Origin: Luteimonas salinisoli
GTDB lineage: Bacteria; Pseudomonadota; Gammaproteobacteria; Xanthomonadales; Xanthomonadaceae
Direction of reading: 5' to 3'
DNA length: 38,188 nucleotides
Assembly (NCBI RefSeq): GCF_013425525.1
Contig: NZ_JACCKA010000077.1
Span: forward strand, 1 to 38,188
Shown: positions 7,967 to 16,885 of the stretch, piece after piece
Numbering within the stretch: position 1 is the stretch's first letter
Layout of the letters: the number at the start of each line of letters is the position of its first letter
The notes under the pieces: model-generated
The model's input: the letters and a program-made list of their open reading frames with translations, nothing else
Database searches by the model: none
What the model was told of the DNA's origin: nothing
Position numbers and translations under genes: made by a program

Positions 7967-8215
7967 ATGGGTCTGATCAGCCTGCTCTGGGGCATCGTCG
8001 CGATGCTGTGGATGATCGTCGCGCTGTTCCCGCTGCTGGGATGGGGCAACTGGTTCCTGATCCCGTTCGCGGCGATCGGCGCCATCATCGCCGCGATCGG
8101 CATCGCCCTGACCTCGCCGGCCAACCGCGGCCGCGCCAAGACCGGCCTGCTGCTCAACGGCATCGTGATCGTGGTCGGCATCTTCCGGCTGATGCTGGGC
8201 GGCGGAATCATCTAG
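7967..8215 (+). CDS. Small hydrophobic membrane protein
   Basis: 82 residues with GGGAGAG upstream of the ATG. Two long hydrophobic segments (about 3-25 and 29-50) are followed by a short basic loop (SPANRGRAKTG) and a third helix (60-80), so it is an integral inner-membrane protein with at least three helices. No catalytic motif is seen and I do not recognise a named family. It has its own candidate promoter and is followed by the rhodanese remnant after 23 bp. Confidence 0.75.
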   Translation: MGLISLLWGIVAMLWMIVALFPLLGWGNWFLIPFAAIGAIIAAIGIALTSPANRGRAKTGLLLNGIVIVVGIFRLMLGGGII

Positions 8216-8238
8216 CGCCGCCCTCCTGCGACGCGGAA

Positions 8239-8457
8239 ATGCTCGACGTCCACGAAACGATGCGGGGCGGCAGGCCCGGCTTCGTGCCGGTGGACGCGCG
8301 CAGCCCCGACCTCCACGCGGCCGGGCGCGTGCCCGGCGCCGTCAACCTGCCGCACCGCAAGATCGTCGCGTCGAAGCTGGCGGCGTTTCCGGCCGCGATG
8401 CGGTTCGTCGTGTCCTGCGCCGGTCCGCACTGCAACGGCGCCGCCCGCGGCGCATGA
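8239..8457 (+). pseudogene. Truncated rhodanese-like domain
   Basis: A 72-codon frame reads VDARSPDLHAAGRVPGAVNLPHRKI and FVVSCAGPHCNGA, which match the CH2A region and the active-site cysteine loop (C60) of single-domain rhodaneses. Rhodaneses normally continue for about 35-40 more residues after this loop (helix and WxxxG end), but here a stop codon follows four residues later, overlapping the next start as ATGA. The N-terminus also lacks the usual first strand, and no ribosome site is evident. The gene is therefore probably a decayed remnant left by a deletion that fused its middle to the DJ-1/PfpI gene; a working mini-domain is unlikely. Confidence 0.65.
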
Positions 8458-9068
8458 AGCGCAACGTCGCGATCCTGGTGTTCGAGGACGCCGAGGTCCT
8501 GGACTTCGCCGGTCCGTTCGAAGTGTTCGCGGTCACCTCGCAGTTGAACGAAGGTCGGTACTTCGACGTTGGGCTGGTCGCCGCGGACCGGTCGCCCGTG
8601 CGCGCGATGAACGGCATGACCGTGGTCCCGAACTGGACCTGGCAGCGCATGCCGGCACCGGACGTGCTGGTGGTCGTCGGCGGCCTGGGATCGCGGCGGG
8701 CGATGACCGATGCGCCCCTGCTCGCCTGGGTCGCGCAGGCGGCTGCCTCGGCCGAGGTGGTGCTGTCGGTCTGCGGCGGCGCGCGCATCGTCGGCGCACT
8801 GGGCCTGCTCGACGATCGCGACGCCACCACCCACCACCAGGTCTTCGACGAGCTGCAGGCGATCGCGCCCGCGGCGCGCCTGCGCCGCGATGCGCGCGTC
8901 GTCGACGCCGGCAGGATCGTGACCACCGGCGGCATCAGCGCCGGTATCGACGGCGCCTTCCACGTGGTCTCGCGGCTGCTCGGCGAGCCCGTCGCGCAGC
9001 GCACCGCCGCCTACATGGAGTACCGCTGGGACTCCGGATGCGCCGTCGCGGCCGCCTCGCAGACGTGA
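8454..9068 (+). CDS. DJ-1/PfpI (class I glutamine amidotransferase-like) protein, isonitrile-hydratase-like
   Basis: 204 residues. The nucleophile elbow SVCGGA has C107, and the conserved acidic position of the superfamily lies near the N-terminus (ILVFEDAEVLDFAGPFEVF). THHQVFDEL and TTGGISAGIDGAFHVV are typical of the GlxA/InhA subgroup, which includes isocyanide hydratase and the sensor halves of AraC-type regulators. No AraC DNA-binding domain follows, so an enzyme is more likely than a regulator. The start codon overlaps the stop of the rhodanese remnant. The substrate cannot be assigned. Confidence 0.85.
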   Translation: MKRNVAILVFEDAEVLDFAGPFEVFAVTSQLNEGRYFDVGLVAADRSPVRAMNGMTVVPNWTWQRMPAPDVLVVVGGLGSRRAMTDAPLLAWVAQAAASAEVVLSVCGGARIVGALGLLDDRDATTHHQVFDELQAIAPAARLRRDARVVDAGRIVTTGGISAGIDGAFHVVSRLLGEPVAQRTAAYMEYRWDSGCAVAAASQT

Positions 9069-9147
9069 CCGGCGCCCGCGTCCGGCACCGCGAGGGCGCG
9101 CGACCGGGACGGGCGTCGATCCTGGCGGGACGAACGGTCCGGGCCCG

Positions 9148-9176
9148 TTGCGCGGGGCGTCGGGCGGTCCTAGCGT
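9148..9176 (+). promoter_or_regulatory. Candidate promoter upstream of the YciI-like gene
   Basis: TTGCGC (9148-9153), a 17-nt spacer, then TAGCGT (9171-9176). The -35 resembles the TTGCGG and TTGCAC found before serA, rpmB and the cardiolipin synthase gene. The transcript would have a leader of about 110 nt. Confidence 0.35.
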
Positions 9177-9296
9177 GCAGGTGCGGTCGCTTCGCCCCAC
9201 CACGCCGCCGGGGCGCTGCCGGCCGGGTGCCCGCCATCGGACCGGATGCCGCGGCGACTGCTTCCTGCATCCGTTCCCCAACAGGAGATCCATCCC

Positions 9297-9686
9297 ATGA
9301 TGTCGACGATCGGCATGGCAAGCCTGCTTTTCCTGGTGATCTATGGCCCGGGCCCCGCGTGGGAGCCCGGCAAGCCGACGCGCGAGCAGCCCCTGCAGCA
9401 ACACGGGAGCTACATGCTGGACCTGCATGAGCAGGGGGTGATGCGGGAGGCCGGCGGCTTCGTCGACGCCGACGGCGGCGCCGCGGTGATCTTCGCCGTC
9501 GACGAGCGGCAGGCCCGCTCGATTCTCGATACCGATCCCGCGATCGAGCGCGGCGTGATGAGCTACACCCTCAGGCAGTGGGCGCCGCTGGACTGGACGG
9601 CGCTCGGCGAGCGGCGCAGGGCGCGGCGGGAGCAGGAGGCTGCGGGGGCGGAGCACCCGGCACCCGAGCCGGCTCCGCAGGACTGA
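9297..9686 (+). CDS. YciI-like (YCII-related domain) protein with N-terminal hydrophobic segment
   Basis: 129 residues from the first of two adjacent ATGs, with AGGAGA 9 nt upstream. After a short hydrophobic stretch, the sequence follows the YCII ferredoxin-like fold: YMLDLHEQGVMREAGGF, AAVIFAVDERQARSILDTDPAIERGVMSYTLRQWAPLDW. The charged tail (GERRRARREQEAAGAEH...) is not part of the domain. YCII-related proteins are small, mostly uncharacterised, and resemble muconolactone isomerase in fold. Located between the DJ-1/PfpI gene and hemB with no obvious operon link. Confidence 0.75.
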   Translation: MMSTIGMASLLFLVIYGPGPAWEPGKPTREQPLQQHGSYMLDLHEQGVMREAGGFVDADGGAAVIFAVDERQARSILDTDPAIERGVMSYTLRQWAPLDWTALGERRRARREQEAAGAEHPAPEPAPQD

Positions 9687-9751
9687 CCAACCGGGCGCCT
9701 CCGCGGCCGGCCCCATCACCGCGATGCGGACGGGCCCGGATCGGCATGGCC

Positions 9752-10888
<1,137 letters not shown>

Positions 10889-11174
10889 CTGTGTCGACCC
10901 AGGACGTCGTTCCGTGGAAGCTGAAGGCGACTGACAAGCGGCTATACGCGAAGCCTCGCCCTCTGCCGTTCGGTCAGGTCGAAGCCGTCGTACGATCCGG
11001 CACCCGGTCTTGCATCGCAGCCGTCGATCGGCTGCGCGATCCCGGGGCCCTGGTCCGGGCGTCGTACGCGACGCGTGATCAGAGCGTCCATGCCGCGCGC
11101 AACCCGCCTCGCTACGCGCTCGCGCAGACGGCGCGCGGGTTAGACTGGCCGCAGCCCGAGCGACGAGCAGCCCG

Positions 11175-12038
11175 ATGACCCAGCACGATCCCGCCGCCAC
11201 CCTCCGCTTCGCCGTCTTCGGCCATCCGGTCGCGCATTCGCTGTCGCCGCAGATCCACGCCGCGTTCGCGCGCGAGCTCTCGATCGCCCTGGAATACACG
11301 GCCATCGACGCCACTGCGGAGACTTTCCCCGACGCGCTCGCGCGCTTCGCCGCGGCGGGCGGCGCGGGCGCCAACGTCACCCTGCCGCTCAAGCAGCAGG
11401 CGGCGGCGCTGTGCGGCAGCCTCGGCGACGGCGCGCGGCGCAGCGGCGCGGTCAACACCCTGGTGCGCAGCAACGGCGGCTGGCACGGCGAGAACACCGA
11501 CGGCCGCGGCCTGGTGCGCGACCTCACCGAGCGCCACGGACTCGACCTGCGCCAACGACGCACCCTGCTGATCGGCGCCGGCGGCGCGGCACGCGGCGTG
11601 GCGCCAGCGCTGCTCGAGGCCGGGATCGGCGACCTGTTCGTGGTCAACCGCACCCCGGAACGCGCCGATGCCCTGGCCGATACGTTGGGCGAGCCGGCAC
11701 GCGTACACCCGCGCTATCTCGCCGACCTCGCCAGCCTCGGCGAGTTCGACCTGATCGTCCACGCCACCTCGGCGACCCGCGACGCGGCGCTGCCGGCGCT
11801 GCCGATGTCGCTGGTCGGCACCCGCGCCGCTGCCGTGGACGTCAATTACGGCGAGGTCGCGATCCCGTTCCTGGCCTGGGCGCGCGCCGCCGGCGCGCGC
11901 GACGCCATCGACGGACTGGGCATGCTGGTGGAGCAGGCGGCCGAGAGCTTCCGCCTCTGGCACGGCCGCCGCCCGGCCACCGACGAGGTCTACGCCGGCT
12001 TGCGCGAGCGCTACGCCGCCCTGGTCACCGCCGACTGA
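11175..12038 (+). CDS. aroE: Shikimate dehydrogenase
   Basis: 287 residues. AroE reduces 3-dehydroshikimate to shikimate with NADPH, two steps after which the pathway reaches chorismate. Substrate-site motifs HSLSPQIH (21-28), NVTLPLK (K73) and ENTDGRGL (D109), then the nucleotide-binding [18 protein letters not shown] and basic patch NRTPERA, are all present; the C-terminus [19 protein letters not shown] is typical. A -10-like TAGACT lies at 11141-11146. Chorismate is the substrate of the XanB2 protein encoded 3.3 kb upstream. The gene is followed directly by palindromes and tandem repeats. Confidence 0.97.
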   Translation: MTQHDPAATLRFAVFGHPVAHSLSPQIHAAFARELSIALEYTAIDATAETFPDALARFAAAGGAGANVTLPLKQQAAALCGSLGDGARRSGAVNTLVRSNGGWHGENTDGRGLVRDLTERHGLDLRQRRTLLIGAGGAARGVAPALLEAGIGDLFVVNRTPERADALADTLGEPARVHPRYLADLASLGEFDLIVHATSATRDAALPALPMSLVGTRAAAVDVNYGEVAIPFLAWARAAGARDAIDGLGMLVEQAAESFRLWHGRRPATDEVYAGLRERYAALVTAD

Positions 12039-12058
12039 TCCCTTCGCGCGCCGCGCCC

Positions 12059-12125
12059 GTAGAGCGGAGCTTGCTCCGCTGCGCGGGCTCCGGAGCCGAG
12101 AGCAGCGGAGCAAGCTCCGCTCTAC
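12059..12125. repeat. Inverted pair of GTAG palindromes (BIME) downstream of aroE
   Basis: Stem-loops of the same type as at 1.3 kb lie at 12059-12080 (plus) and 12104-12125 (minus), in head-to-head order with 23 bp between them. They start 20 bp after the aroE stop and may stabilise the mRNA end or act as a weak terminator between aroE and the convergent carbonic-anhydrase-like gene. Confidence 0.85.
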
Positions 12126-12131
12126 GAAGGC

Positions 12132-12335
12132 GGGCCAAGCCCGGCGACGCGGGTGCCGGAGCCCCGGGCCAAGCCCGGCGACGCGGGTGCCGGAGCCCCG
12201 GGCCAAGCCCGGCGACGCGGGTGCCGGAGTCCCGGGCCAAGCCCGACGACGCGGGTGCCGGAGTCCCGGGCCAAGCCCGGCGATGCGGGTGCCGGAGCCC
12301 CGGGCCGGCGCCGGCGGCGCGGGTGCCGAAGCCTC
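12132..12335. repeat. 34-bp tandem repeat, five copies and a degenerate sixth
   Basis: Units begin at 12132, 12166, 12200, 12234, 12268 and 12302, each starting GGGCCAAGCCCGGCGACGCG and ending with a GGTGCCGGAG(C/T)CCC block. Copies 3-5 differ by one or two bases; the sixth is degenerate. There are no spacers between units. Each unit can form a GGGC..GCCC-type stem. The length is not a multiple of three and no gene covers it convincingly. It sits between convergent genes. Confidence 0.92.
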
Positions 12336-12385
12336 CGTCCGGACCCGGTGTCGGAGGCACCAAGGTCCGGGAGACGGGGCCGGGA

Positions 12386-12931
12386 TCAGCCGCCGGGAAA
12401 ACCCGCCAGGTACTCGTCCTTCAAGCGCACATAGTGCGCAGCGCTGTAGTGCAGACCTTCGATCTCGGCATCGCTGAGCGTGCGCAGCCGGCGCGCGGGG
12501 TTGCCCACCCACAATTCGCCCTCGCCGACGGTCTTGCCGGGCGGCACCAGCGCGCCGGCGCCGACGAATGCGTGCCGCTCCACCACCGCGCCATCGAGCA
12601 CGATCGCGCCCATCCCGATCAGCGCCGCGTCGCCGATCCTGCAGGCATGGATCACCGCCTTGTGACCGATGGTGACGTCCTCGCCGATCGTGGTGGCGAA
12701 GCCGCCGAGCTTGGCGTGCGGACCGTCGTGGCTGACGTGGATCACGCAGCCGTCCTGGACGTTGCTGCGCGCGCCGATGCGCACGAAGTTGACGTCGCCG
12801 CGGATCACGGTGAACGGCCAAACCGAGACGTCGTCGCCGAGCGCGACGTCGCCGATCACTGTGGCGGCGGGATCGACGTAGACGCGCTCGCCGAGTTCGG
12901 GGCGCCGGTCGCGATAGGGGCGAAGATTCAT
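12386..12931 (-). CDS. Gamma-carbonic-anhydrase-like hexapeptide-repeat protein (YrdA type)
   Basis: 181 residues from ATG 12931 (MNLRPYRDRRPELGERVYVDP), or 183 from ATG 12937. A left-handed beta-helix built from hexapeptide repeats is evident (VIGDVALGDDVSVWPFTVIRGDV, IGARSNVQDGCVIH, TIGEDVTIGHKAVIHACRIGDAALIGMGAIVLDGAVV). Candidate metal-binding histidines are in VIHVSHDG and IGHKAVIH. The C-terminal helix (RLRTLSDAEIEGLHYSAAHYVRLKDEY) completes the family pattern. Members are trimeric zinc proteins; carbonic anhydrase activity varies, so the reaction is not certain. Convergent with aroE. Confidence 0.92.
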   Translation of the reverse strand: MNLRPYRDRRPELGERVYVDPAATVIGDVALGDDVSVWPFTVIRGDVNFVRIGARSNVQDGCVIHVSHDGPHAKLGGFATTIGEDVTIGHKAVIHACRIGDAALIGMGAIVLDGAVVERHAFVGAGALVPPGKTVGEGELWVGNPARRLRTLSDAEIEGLHYSAAHYVRLKDEYLAGFPGG

Positions 12932-13021
12932 CGGCATGGACGGATGCGGGAATCGCCCCAGCTTACCGGACGGTCAACCGTGACGCGGATGCCACGCAAC
13001 GCCGCCGCGGCGCTCCGCCGC

Positions 13022-13027
13022 TACACT
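13022..13027 (+). promoter_or_regulatory. -10 element (TACACT) of the aldehyde dehydrogenase gene
   Basis: TACACT ends exactly 6 nt before the ATG at 13034, the same geometry as at hemB. No ribosome site is present, again suggesting a leaderless transcript. Confidence 0.45.
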
Positions 13028-13033
13028 GCCCGC

Positions 13034-14437
13034 ATGCCCGCCCACAGCGACACGCCGATCGAGGAACTCCCGCCGACGCTGGGCCGGCTGCGCGACGCCT
13101 GGCGCGCGCGCAAGCCCGACCGGACCCAGCGCGGCGACGACCTGGCGAGGCTGCGGGCCGCGCTCAGGAGCCGCCTCGACGAGATGGCGGCCGCCATCGC
13201 CGCCGACTTCGGCCACCGCTCGGTGCACGAGTCGCTGGTCGCCGACGGGCTGACGGTGCTGTCCGAGATCGACCACCTGCGCGCCAATCTGCGCCGCTGG
13301 GCGAAGCCGCGGCGGGTCGGCGCCGGCTGGCGGCTGTGGCCGGCGCGCGCCGAGGTGCGGATGGAGCCGGTGGGCGTGGTGGGGGTGATCTCGCCGTGGA
13401 ACTACCCCGTCAACCTCGCGCTGATCCCGCTGGCCACGGCGATCGCCGCCGGCAACCACGTCTACCTCAAGCCATCCGAACTGACCCCACGCACGGCGGA
13501 ATTCCTGCGGGCGCTGCTGGCCGAGGTGTTTCCGCCCGGGCGCGTGGCGGTGGCGCTGGGCGGCAGCGACACCGGTGCGGCGTTCGCGGCGCTGCCGTTC
13601 GACCACCTGGTGTTCACCGGCTCGACCGCGGTCGGGCGCAAGGTGATGGCGGCGGCCGCCGCCAATCTCACCCCGCTCACGCTCGAACTCGGCGGCAAGT
13701 CCCCGGCGATCGTCTGCGCCGACTTCCCGCTGGAACAGGCCGCGGCGCGGCTGGCCACCGGCAAGTGGTTCAACGGCGGCCAGACCTGCATCGCCCCCGA
13801 CTACGTGCTGGTGGATGCGGCGCGGCGCGACGCCCTGGTCGAGGCGCTGCGGCGCGAAGTGCGCGCGCGCTATGCCGGCGACGGCGCCGCCAGCGACTAC
13901 ACCCGCATCATCAACAGCGCGCACGCCGCCAGGCTGCAGGGCTACCTCGACGACGCGGCCCGGCGCGGGCTGACCACGGTCGCGCTGGCGGAGCTCGACG
14001 GCGACCGCCTGCTGGCGCCGACCGTGGTGCTCGACCCGCCCGACGACGCGGCGCTGATGCAGGAGGAGATCTTCGGTCCGATCCTGCCGGTCCTTGGCTA
14101 CGCCACGCTGGACGAAGCGATCGCCTTCGTCGCCGCGCGCGACCGCCCGCTGGCGCTCTACCCCTTCAGCCGCGACCGCCGCTGCGTCGAACGCATTCTC
14201 GATGGCGTGCTGGCCGGTGGCGTCACCGTCAACGACACCCTGCTGCATTTCGGCGCGAACGCATTGCCGTTCGGCGGCATCGGCGCCAGCGGCATGGGCG
14301 CCTATCACGGCCGCGCCGGATTCGACGCGATGAGCAAGGCGCTGCCGATCCTGTGGCAGCGGCGCCTGGCCGCCAGCGACCTGCTCAAGCCACCCTACGC
14401 ACGCATCGACCGCATCGTCCGCTGGCTGGTGCGTTGA
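13034..14437 (+). CDS. Aldehyde dehydrogenase, coniferyl-aldehyde-dehydrogenase-like
   Basis: 467 residues; the ATG is fixed by the preceding -10 element and the normal family length. The NAD-dependent aldehyde dehydrogenase motifs are in order: ISPWNYPVNLAL (119-130), HVYLKPSE, FTGSTAVGRKV, the general base E218 in LELGGKSP and the nucleophile C252 in NGGQTCIAPDY. The short N-terminus and the C-terminal membrane-proximal segment (KPPYARIDRIVRWLVR) resemble CalB-type coniferyl aldehyde dehydrogenases, which oxidise aromatic or fatty aldehydes to acids. Aldehyde specificity is inferred. Stands alone, divergent from the carbonic-anhydrase-like gene. Confidence 0.92.
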   Translation: MPAHSDTPIEELPPTLGRLRDAWRARKPDRTQRGDDLARLRAALRSRLDEMAAAIAADFGHRSVHESLVADGLTVLSEIDHLRANLRRWAKPRRVGAGWRLWPARAEVRMEPVGVVGVISPWNYPVNLALIPLATAIAAGNHVYLKPSELTPRTAEFLRALLAEVFPPGRVAVALGGSDTGAAFAALPFDHLVFTGSTAVGRKVMAAAAANLTPLTLELGGKSPAIVCADFPLEQAAARLATGKWFNGGQTCIAPDYVLVDAARRDALVEALRREVRARYAGDGAASDYTRIINSAHAARLQGYLDDAARRGLTTVALAELDGDRLLAPTVVLDPPDDAALMQEEIFGPILPVLGYATLDEAIAFVAARDRPLALYPFSRDRRCVERILDGVLAGGVTVNDTLLHFGANALPFGGIGASGMGAYHGRAGFDAMSKALPILWQRRLAASDLLKPPYARIDRIVRWLVR

Positions 14438-14543
14438 CCGCGCCGCGGTCCGGCCGGGACCGGAGCCGCGGAAGACGGCCGGCCGGCTCCGAAGCTCGCG
14501 CGCGTCGGCGATAATCGAGCTTCCGATGACAGGGGGCGGCACG

Positions 14544-15818
14544 ATGGGCAGAGTCCTGGCGGTATCGCTGATCCTGGCGGCCTGCTCCGCCTGCGCGCAG
14601 GCGTCGGACGGCTATGCCGAAGCCCGCAACGCCTCCCGGGCCGCCTACCAGGCCGGGGACTTCGAGGCGGCGCTCGCGCACGCCCGGGACATGGCCACGC
14701 ATCGCCCCGGCTATCCGCCGGCGCTGGCGGCGGTGGCGAGGACCGAGGCCCGGCTGGGCCGCGCGGAAGACGCGCTGGCCACGCTCATCGGCCTGGCCGA
14801 GGCCGATGTCGCGGTGGACGTCTCCGGGGTGGCCGATTTCGCGGGCGTCCGCGAACTGCCCGGCTACGCGCGGCTGGAGATGCTGCAGTCCGCCCTCATG
14901 GCGCCGGCGGGCGAGCACTCCGTCGCCGCCCGGCTGGACGACCCCGGGTTCGTCCCCGAGGGCATCGCCGTGGACGCCGAAGGGCGCCTGTACCTGGGCT
15001 CGATCCGCTACGGCCGGATCGTGCGGATCGGCTCCGCGGGGGTCGAGACGTTCGCCGCGTCCGGCGCCTCGGGCCTGGCCAGCGTCTTCGGCCTCCGGAT
15101 CGACGAGGCGAACGGCCTGCTCTGGGCCGCGACCGCGATGATGCCCCAGGCGGTGGACTTCGATCCCGAACGCGCCGGCGCCAGCGGCATCCTGCGCTTC
15201 CGGCTCGCCGACGGTGCGCCGGTGGATGCGCACTGGCTGCCCGAGGACGGCGCCGAGCACGTGCTGGGCGACCTGATCGTGATGGACGAGCACCTGGCCG
15301 TCGCCACGGACAGCGCCGGCGGCGCGATTCTCGAACTCGACACGCGCACCGGCAGGTTCACCCCGCTGGTGGAGCCCGGCCGCCTGGAGTCCCCGCAGGG
15401 CATCGCGTTCGATCCGCGACGCGACGCGTACTTCGTCGCCGACTGGGGCGGCGGCCTGCATCGCCTGGAGCGCGCTTCGGGCCGGCTGGAGCGAGTGGAA
15501 GGCTCGCCTGGCGCCCTGCTGTACGGCATCGACGGCCTGTACCTGCACGGCGGCGACCTGATCGCGGTGCAGAACATGTCCCAGCCGCACCGCGTCACCC
15601 GGATCGCGCTGGACGCCACGGGACACCGCGTCGTCCGTCAGGACATCCTGGCGCGCGCGCTGCCGGAATTCGACGAGCCCACGCTGGGCACCGTCGACGG
15701 CGATACCTTCTACCTCGTCGCCAACAGCCACTGGAACCGGTTCGGCGCCGACAACCGCCTGCAGGACCCGGACTCCCTGACGGGCCCGACGGTGCTCGCC
15801 ATCCCGCTCGGCGAGTGA
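14544..15818 (+). CDS. Exported TPR plus beta-propeller (SMP-30/NHL-like) protein, probable lipoprotein
   Basis: 424 residues from ATG 14544, which has an AGGGGGC ribosome site; an upstream ATG at 14526 would add six residues. The N-terminus VLAVSLILAACSACAQA is a signal with a lipobox-like LAAC, or a plain signal peptide cut after AQA. Residues about 25-85 form a TPR-like helical pair; from about 125 there are repeated propeller blades (GFVPEGIAVDAEGRLYLGSIRYGRIVRI, SPQGIAFDPRRDAYFVADWGGGLHRL). Such proteins may be lactonases or binding proteins; the metal residues of gluconolactonase are not obvious. GATAAT at 14510-14515 is a likely -10. Confidence 0.75.
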   Translation: MGRVLAVSLILAACSACAQASDGYAEARNASRAAYQAGDFEAALAHARDMATHRPGYPPALAAVARTEARLGRAEDALATLIGLAEADVAVDVSGVADFAGVRELPGYARLEMLQSALMAPAGEHSVAARLDDPGFVPEGIAVDAEGRLYLGSIRYGRIVRIGSAGVETFAASGASGLASVFGLRIDEANGLLWAATAMMPQAVDFDPERAGASGILRFRLADGAPVDAHWLPEDGAEHVLGDLIVMDEHLAVATDSAGGAILELDTRTGRFTPLVEPGRLESPQGIAFDPRRDAYFVADWGGGLHRLERASGRLERVEGSPGALLYGIDGLYLHGGDLIAVQNMSQPHRVTRIALDATGHRVVRQDILARALPEFDEPTLGTVDGDTFYLVANSHWNRFGADNRLQDPDSLTGPTVLAIPLGE

Positions 15819-15945
15819 CGACAGCCAGGAATCGCGGCATTCCTCGCCGCGGCCGCTCCCCGGGCGGGAGACGCCTGAAGGCGTTGCCCTGGACTGGTAC
15901 CGTATGCGCCGCCGCGGCCGCCGCGCCACGCCGGAGAACCCCGCC

Positions 15946-16722
15946 ATGAAAATCGCCAGCTGGAACGTCAACTCGCTCAACGTGCGCCTGCCGCACCTGG
16001 AGCAATGGCTGCGCGACGCCGCGCCCGACGTGGTCGGGCTGCAGGAAACCAAGCTCGAGGATCCGAAATTCCCCGACGCGGTACTGGCCGGGCTGGGCTA
16101 CCGCAGCGTGTTCCACGGGCAGAAGACCTACAACGGCGTGGCGATCCTGGCGCGCGAGCGCGCCATCGAGGACGTGCAGATGGGCATCCCCGGCTTCGAG
16201 GACGACCAGAAGCGGGTGGTGGCGGCGACCGTCGACGGGGTGCGCCTCGTCAACCTGTACGTGGTCAACGGCCAGGACGTGGGCACCGACAAGTACGCCT
16301 ACAAGCTGCGCTGGCTGGATGCGGTGCACGACTGGGTGGCGCGCGAGCTGGCGGCGCACCCGAAGCTGGTGGTGCTGGGGGACTTCAACATCGCGCCGGA
16401 TGCGCGCGACGTGCACGACCCGACGGTCTGGAACGACGAGCACATCCTCACCTCCGCCGCCGAACGCGCGGCGCTGCAGCGGCTGCTCGCGCTGGGCCTG
16501 CACGACGCATTCCGCCTGCACAGCGAGGAGGCGGGGATCTTCAGCTGGTGGGACTACCGGCAGGCGGCGTTCCGCCGCGGCATGGGGCTGCGCATCGACC
16601 TGACCCTGGTGTCGGAGGCGCTCAAGCCGCTGGCGGTCGCCTCCGGCATCGATCGCGAGCCGCGCACCTGGGAGCGCCCCAGCGACCACGCGCCGGCATG
16701 GGTGGAACTGGCGCAAGCGTAG
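15946..16722 (+). CDS. xthA: Exodeoxyribonuclease III
   Basis: 258 residues with GGAGA 8-10 nt before the ATG. XthA is the AP endonuclease/3'-exonuclease of base-excision repair. Catalytic residues are seen: N7 (SWNVNS), E34 (GLQETK), the GDFNIAP Asp/Asn pair, and the C-terminal SDHAPAWVEL histidine; VNLYVVNGQ and IDLTLVS are also family marks. It runs convergent to the flavoprotein gene, with a 163-bp gap that shows no clear terminator. Confidence 0.96.
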   Translation: MKIASWNVNSLNVRLPHLEQWLRDAAPDVVGLQETKLEDPKFPDAVLAGLGYRSVFHGQKTYNGVAILARERAIEDVQMGIPGFEDDQKRVVAATVDGVRLVNLYVVNGQDVGTDKYAYKLRWLDAVHDWVARELAAHPKLVVLGDFNIAPDARDVHDPTVWNDEHILTSAAERAALQRLLALGLHDAFRLHSEEAGIFSWWDYRQAAFRRGMGLRIDLTLVSEALKPLAVASGIDREPRTWERPSDHAPAWVELAQA

Positions 16723-16885
16723 GCCGCAGCGTCCGTCCAACCGCGGGGGCGCGCCGGCGGCAGCGCGATCCCCGGCGCACGGGCAGCCTGACTGCCGCGG
16801 CGCGTGCATCACGACTATCGTCGCTCGCACGGCGTCGCGACCGCCATCGCTCCCGCAGCGCCGCGGCGGAGACCCGCGCCCGGCG

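Noticed and set aside
12132..12335. CRISPR-like array
   Set aside because: Units follow each other without spacers; it is a plain tandem repeat with no cas genes nearby.
12025..12363. 112-codon minus-strand protein
   Set aside because: Its sequence is just the translation of the 34-bp repeats and the GTAG palindromes.
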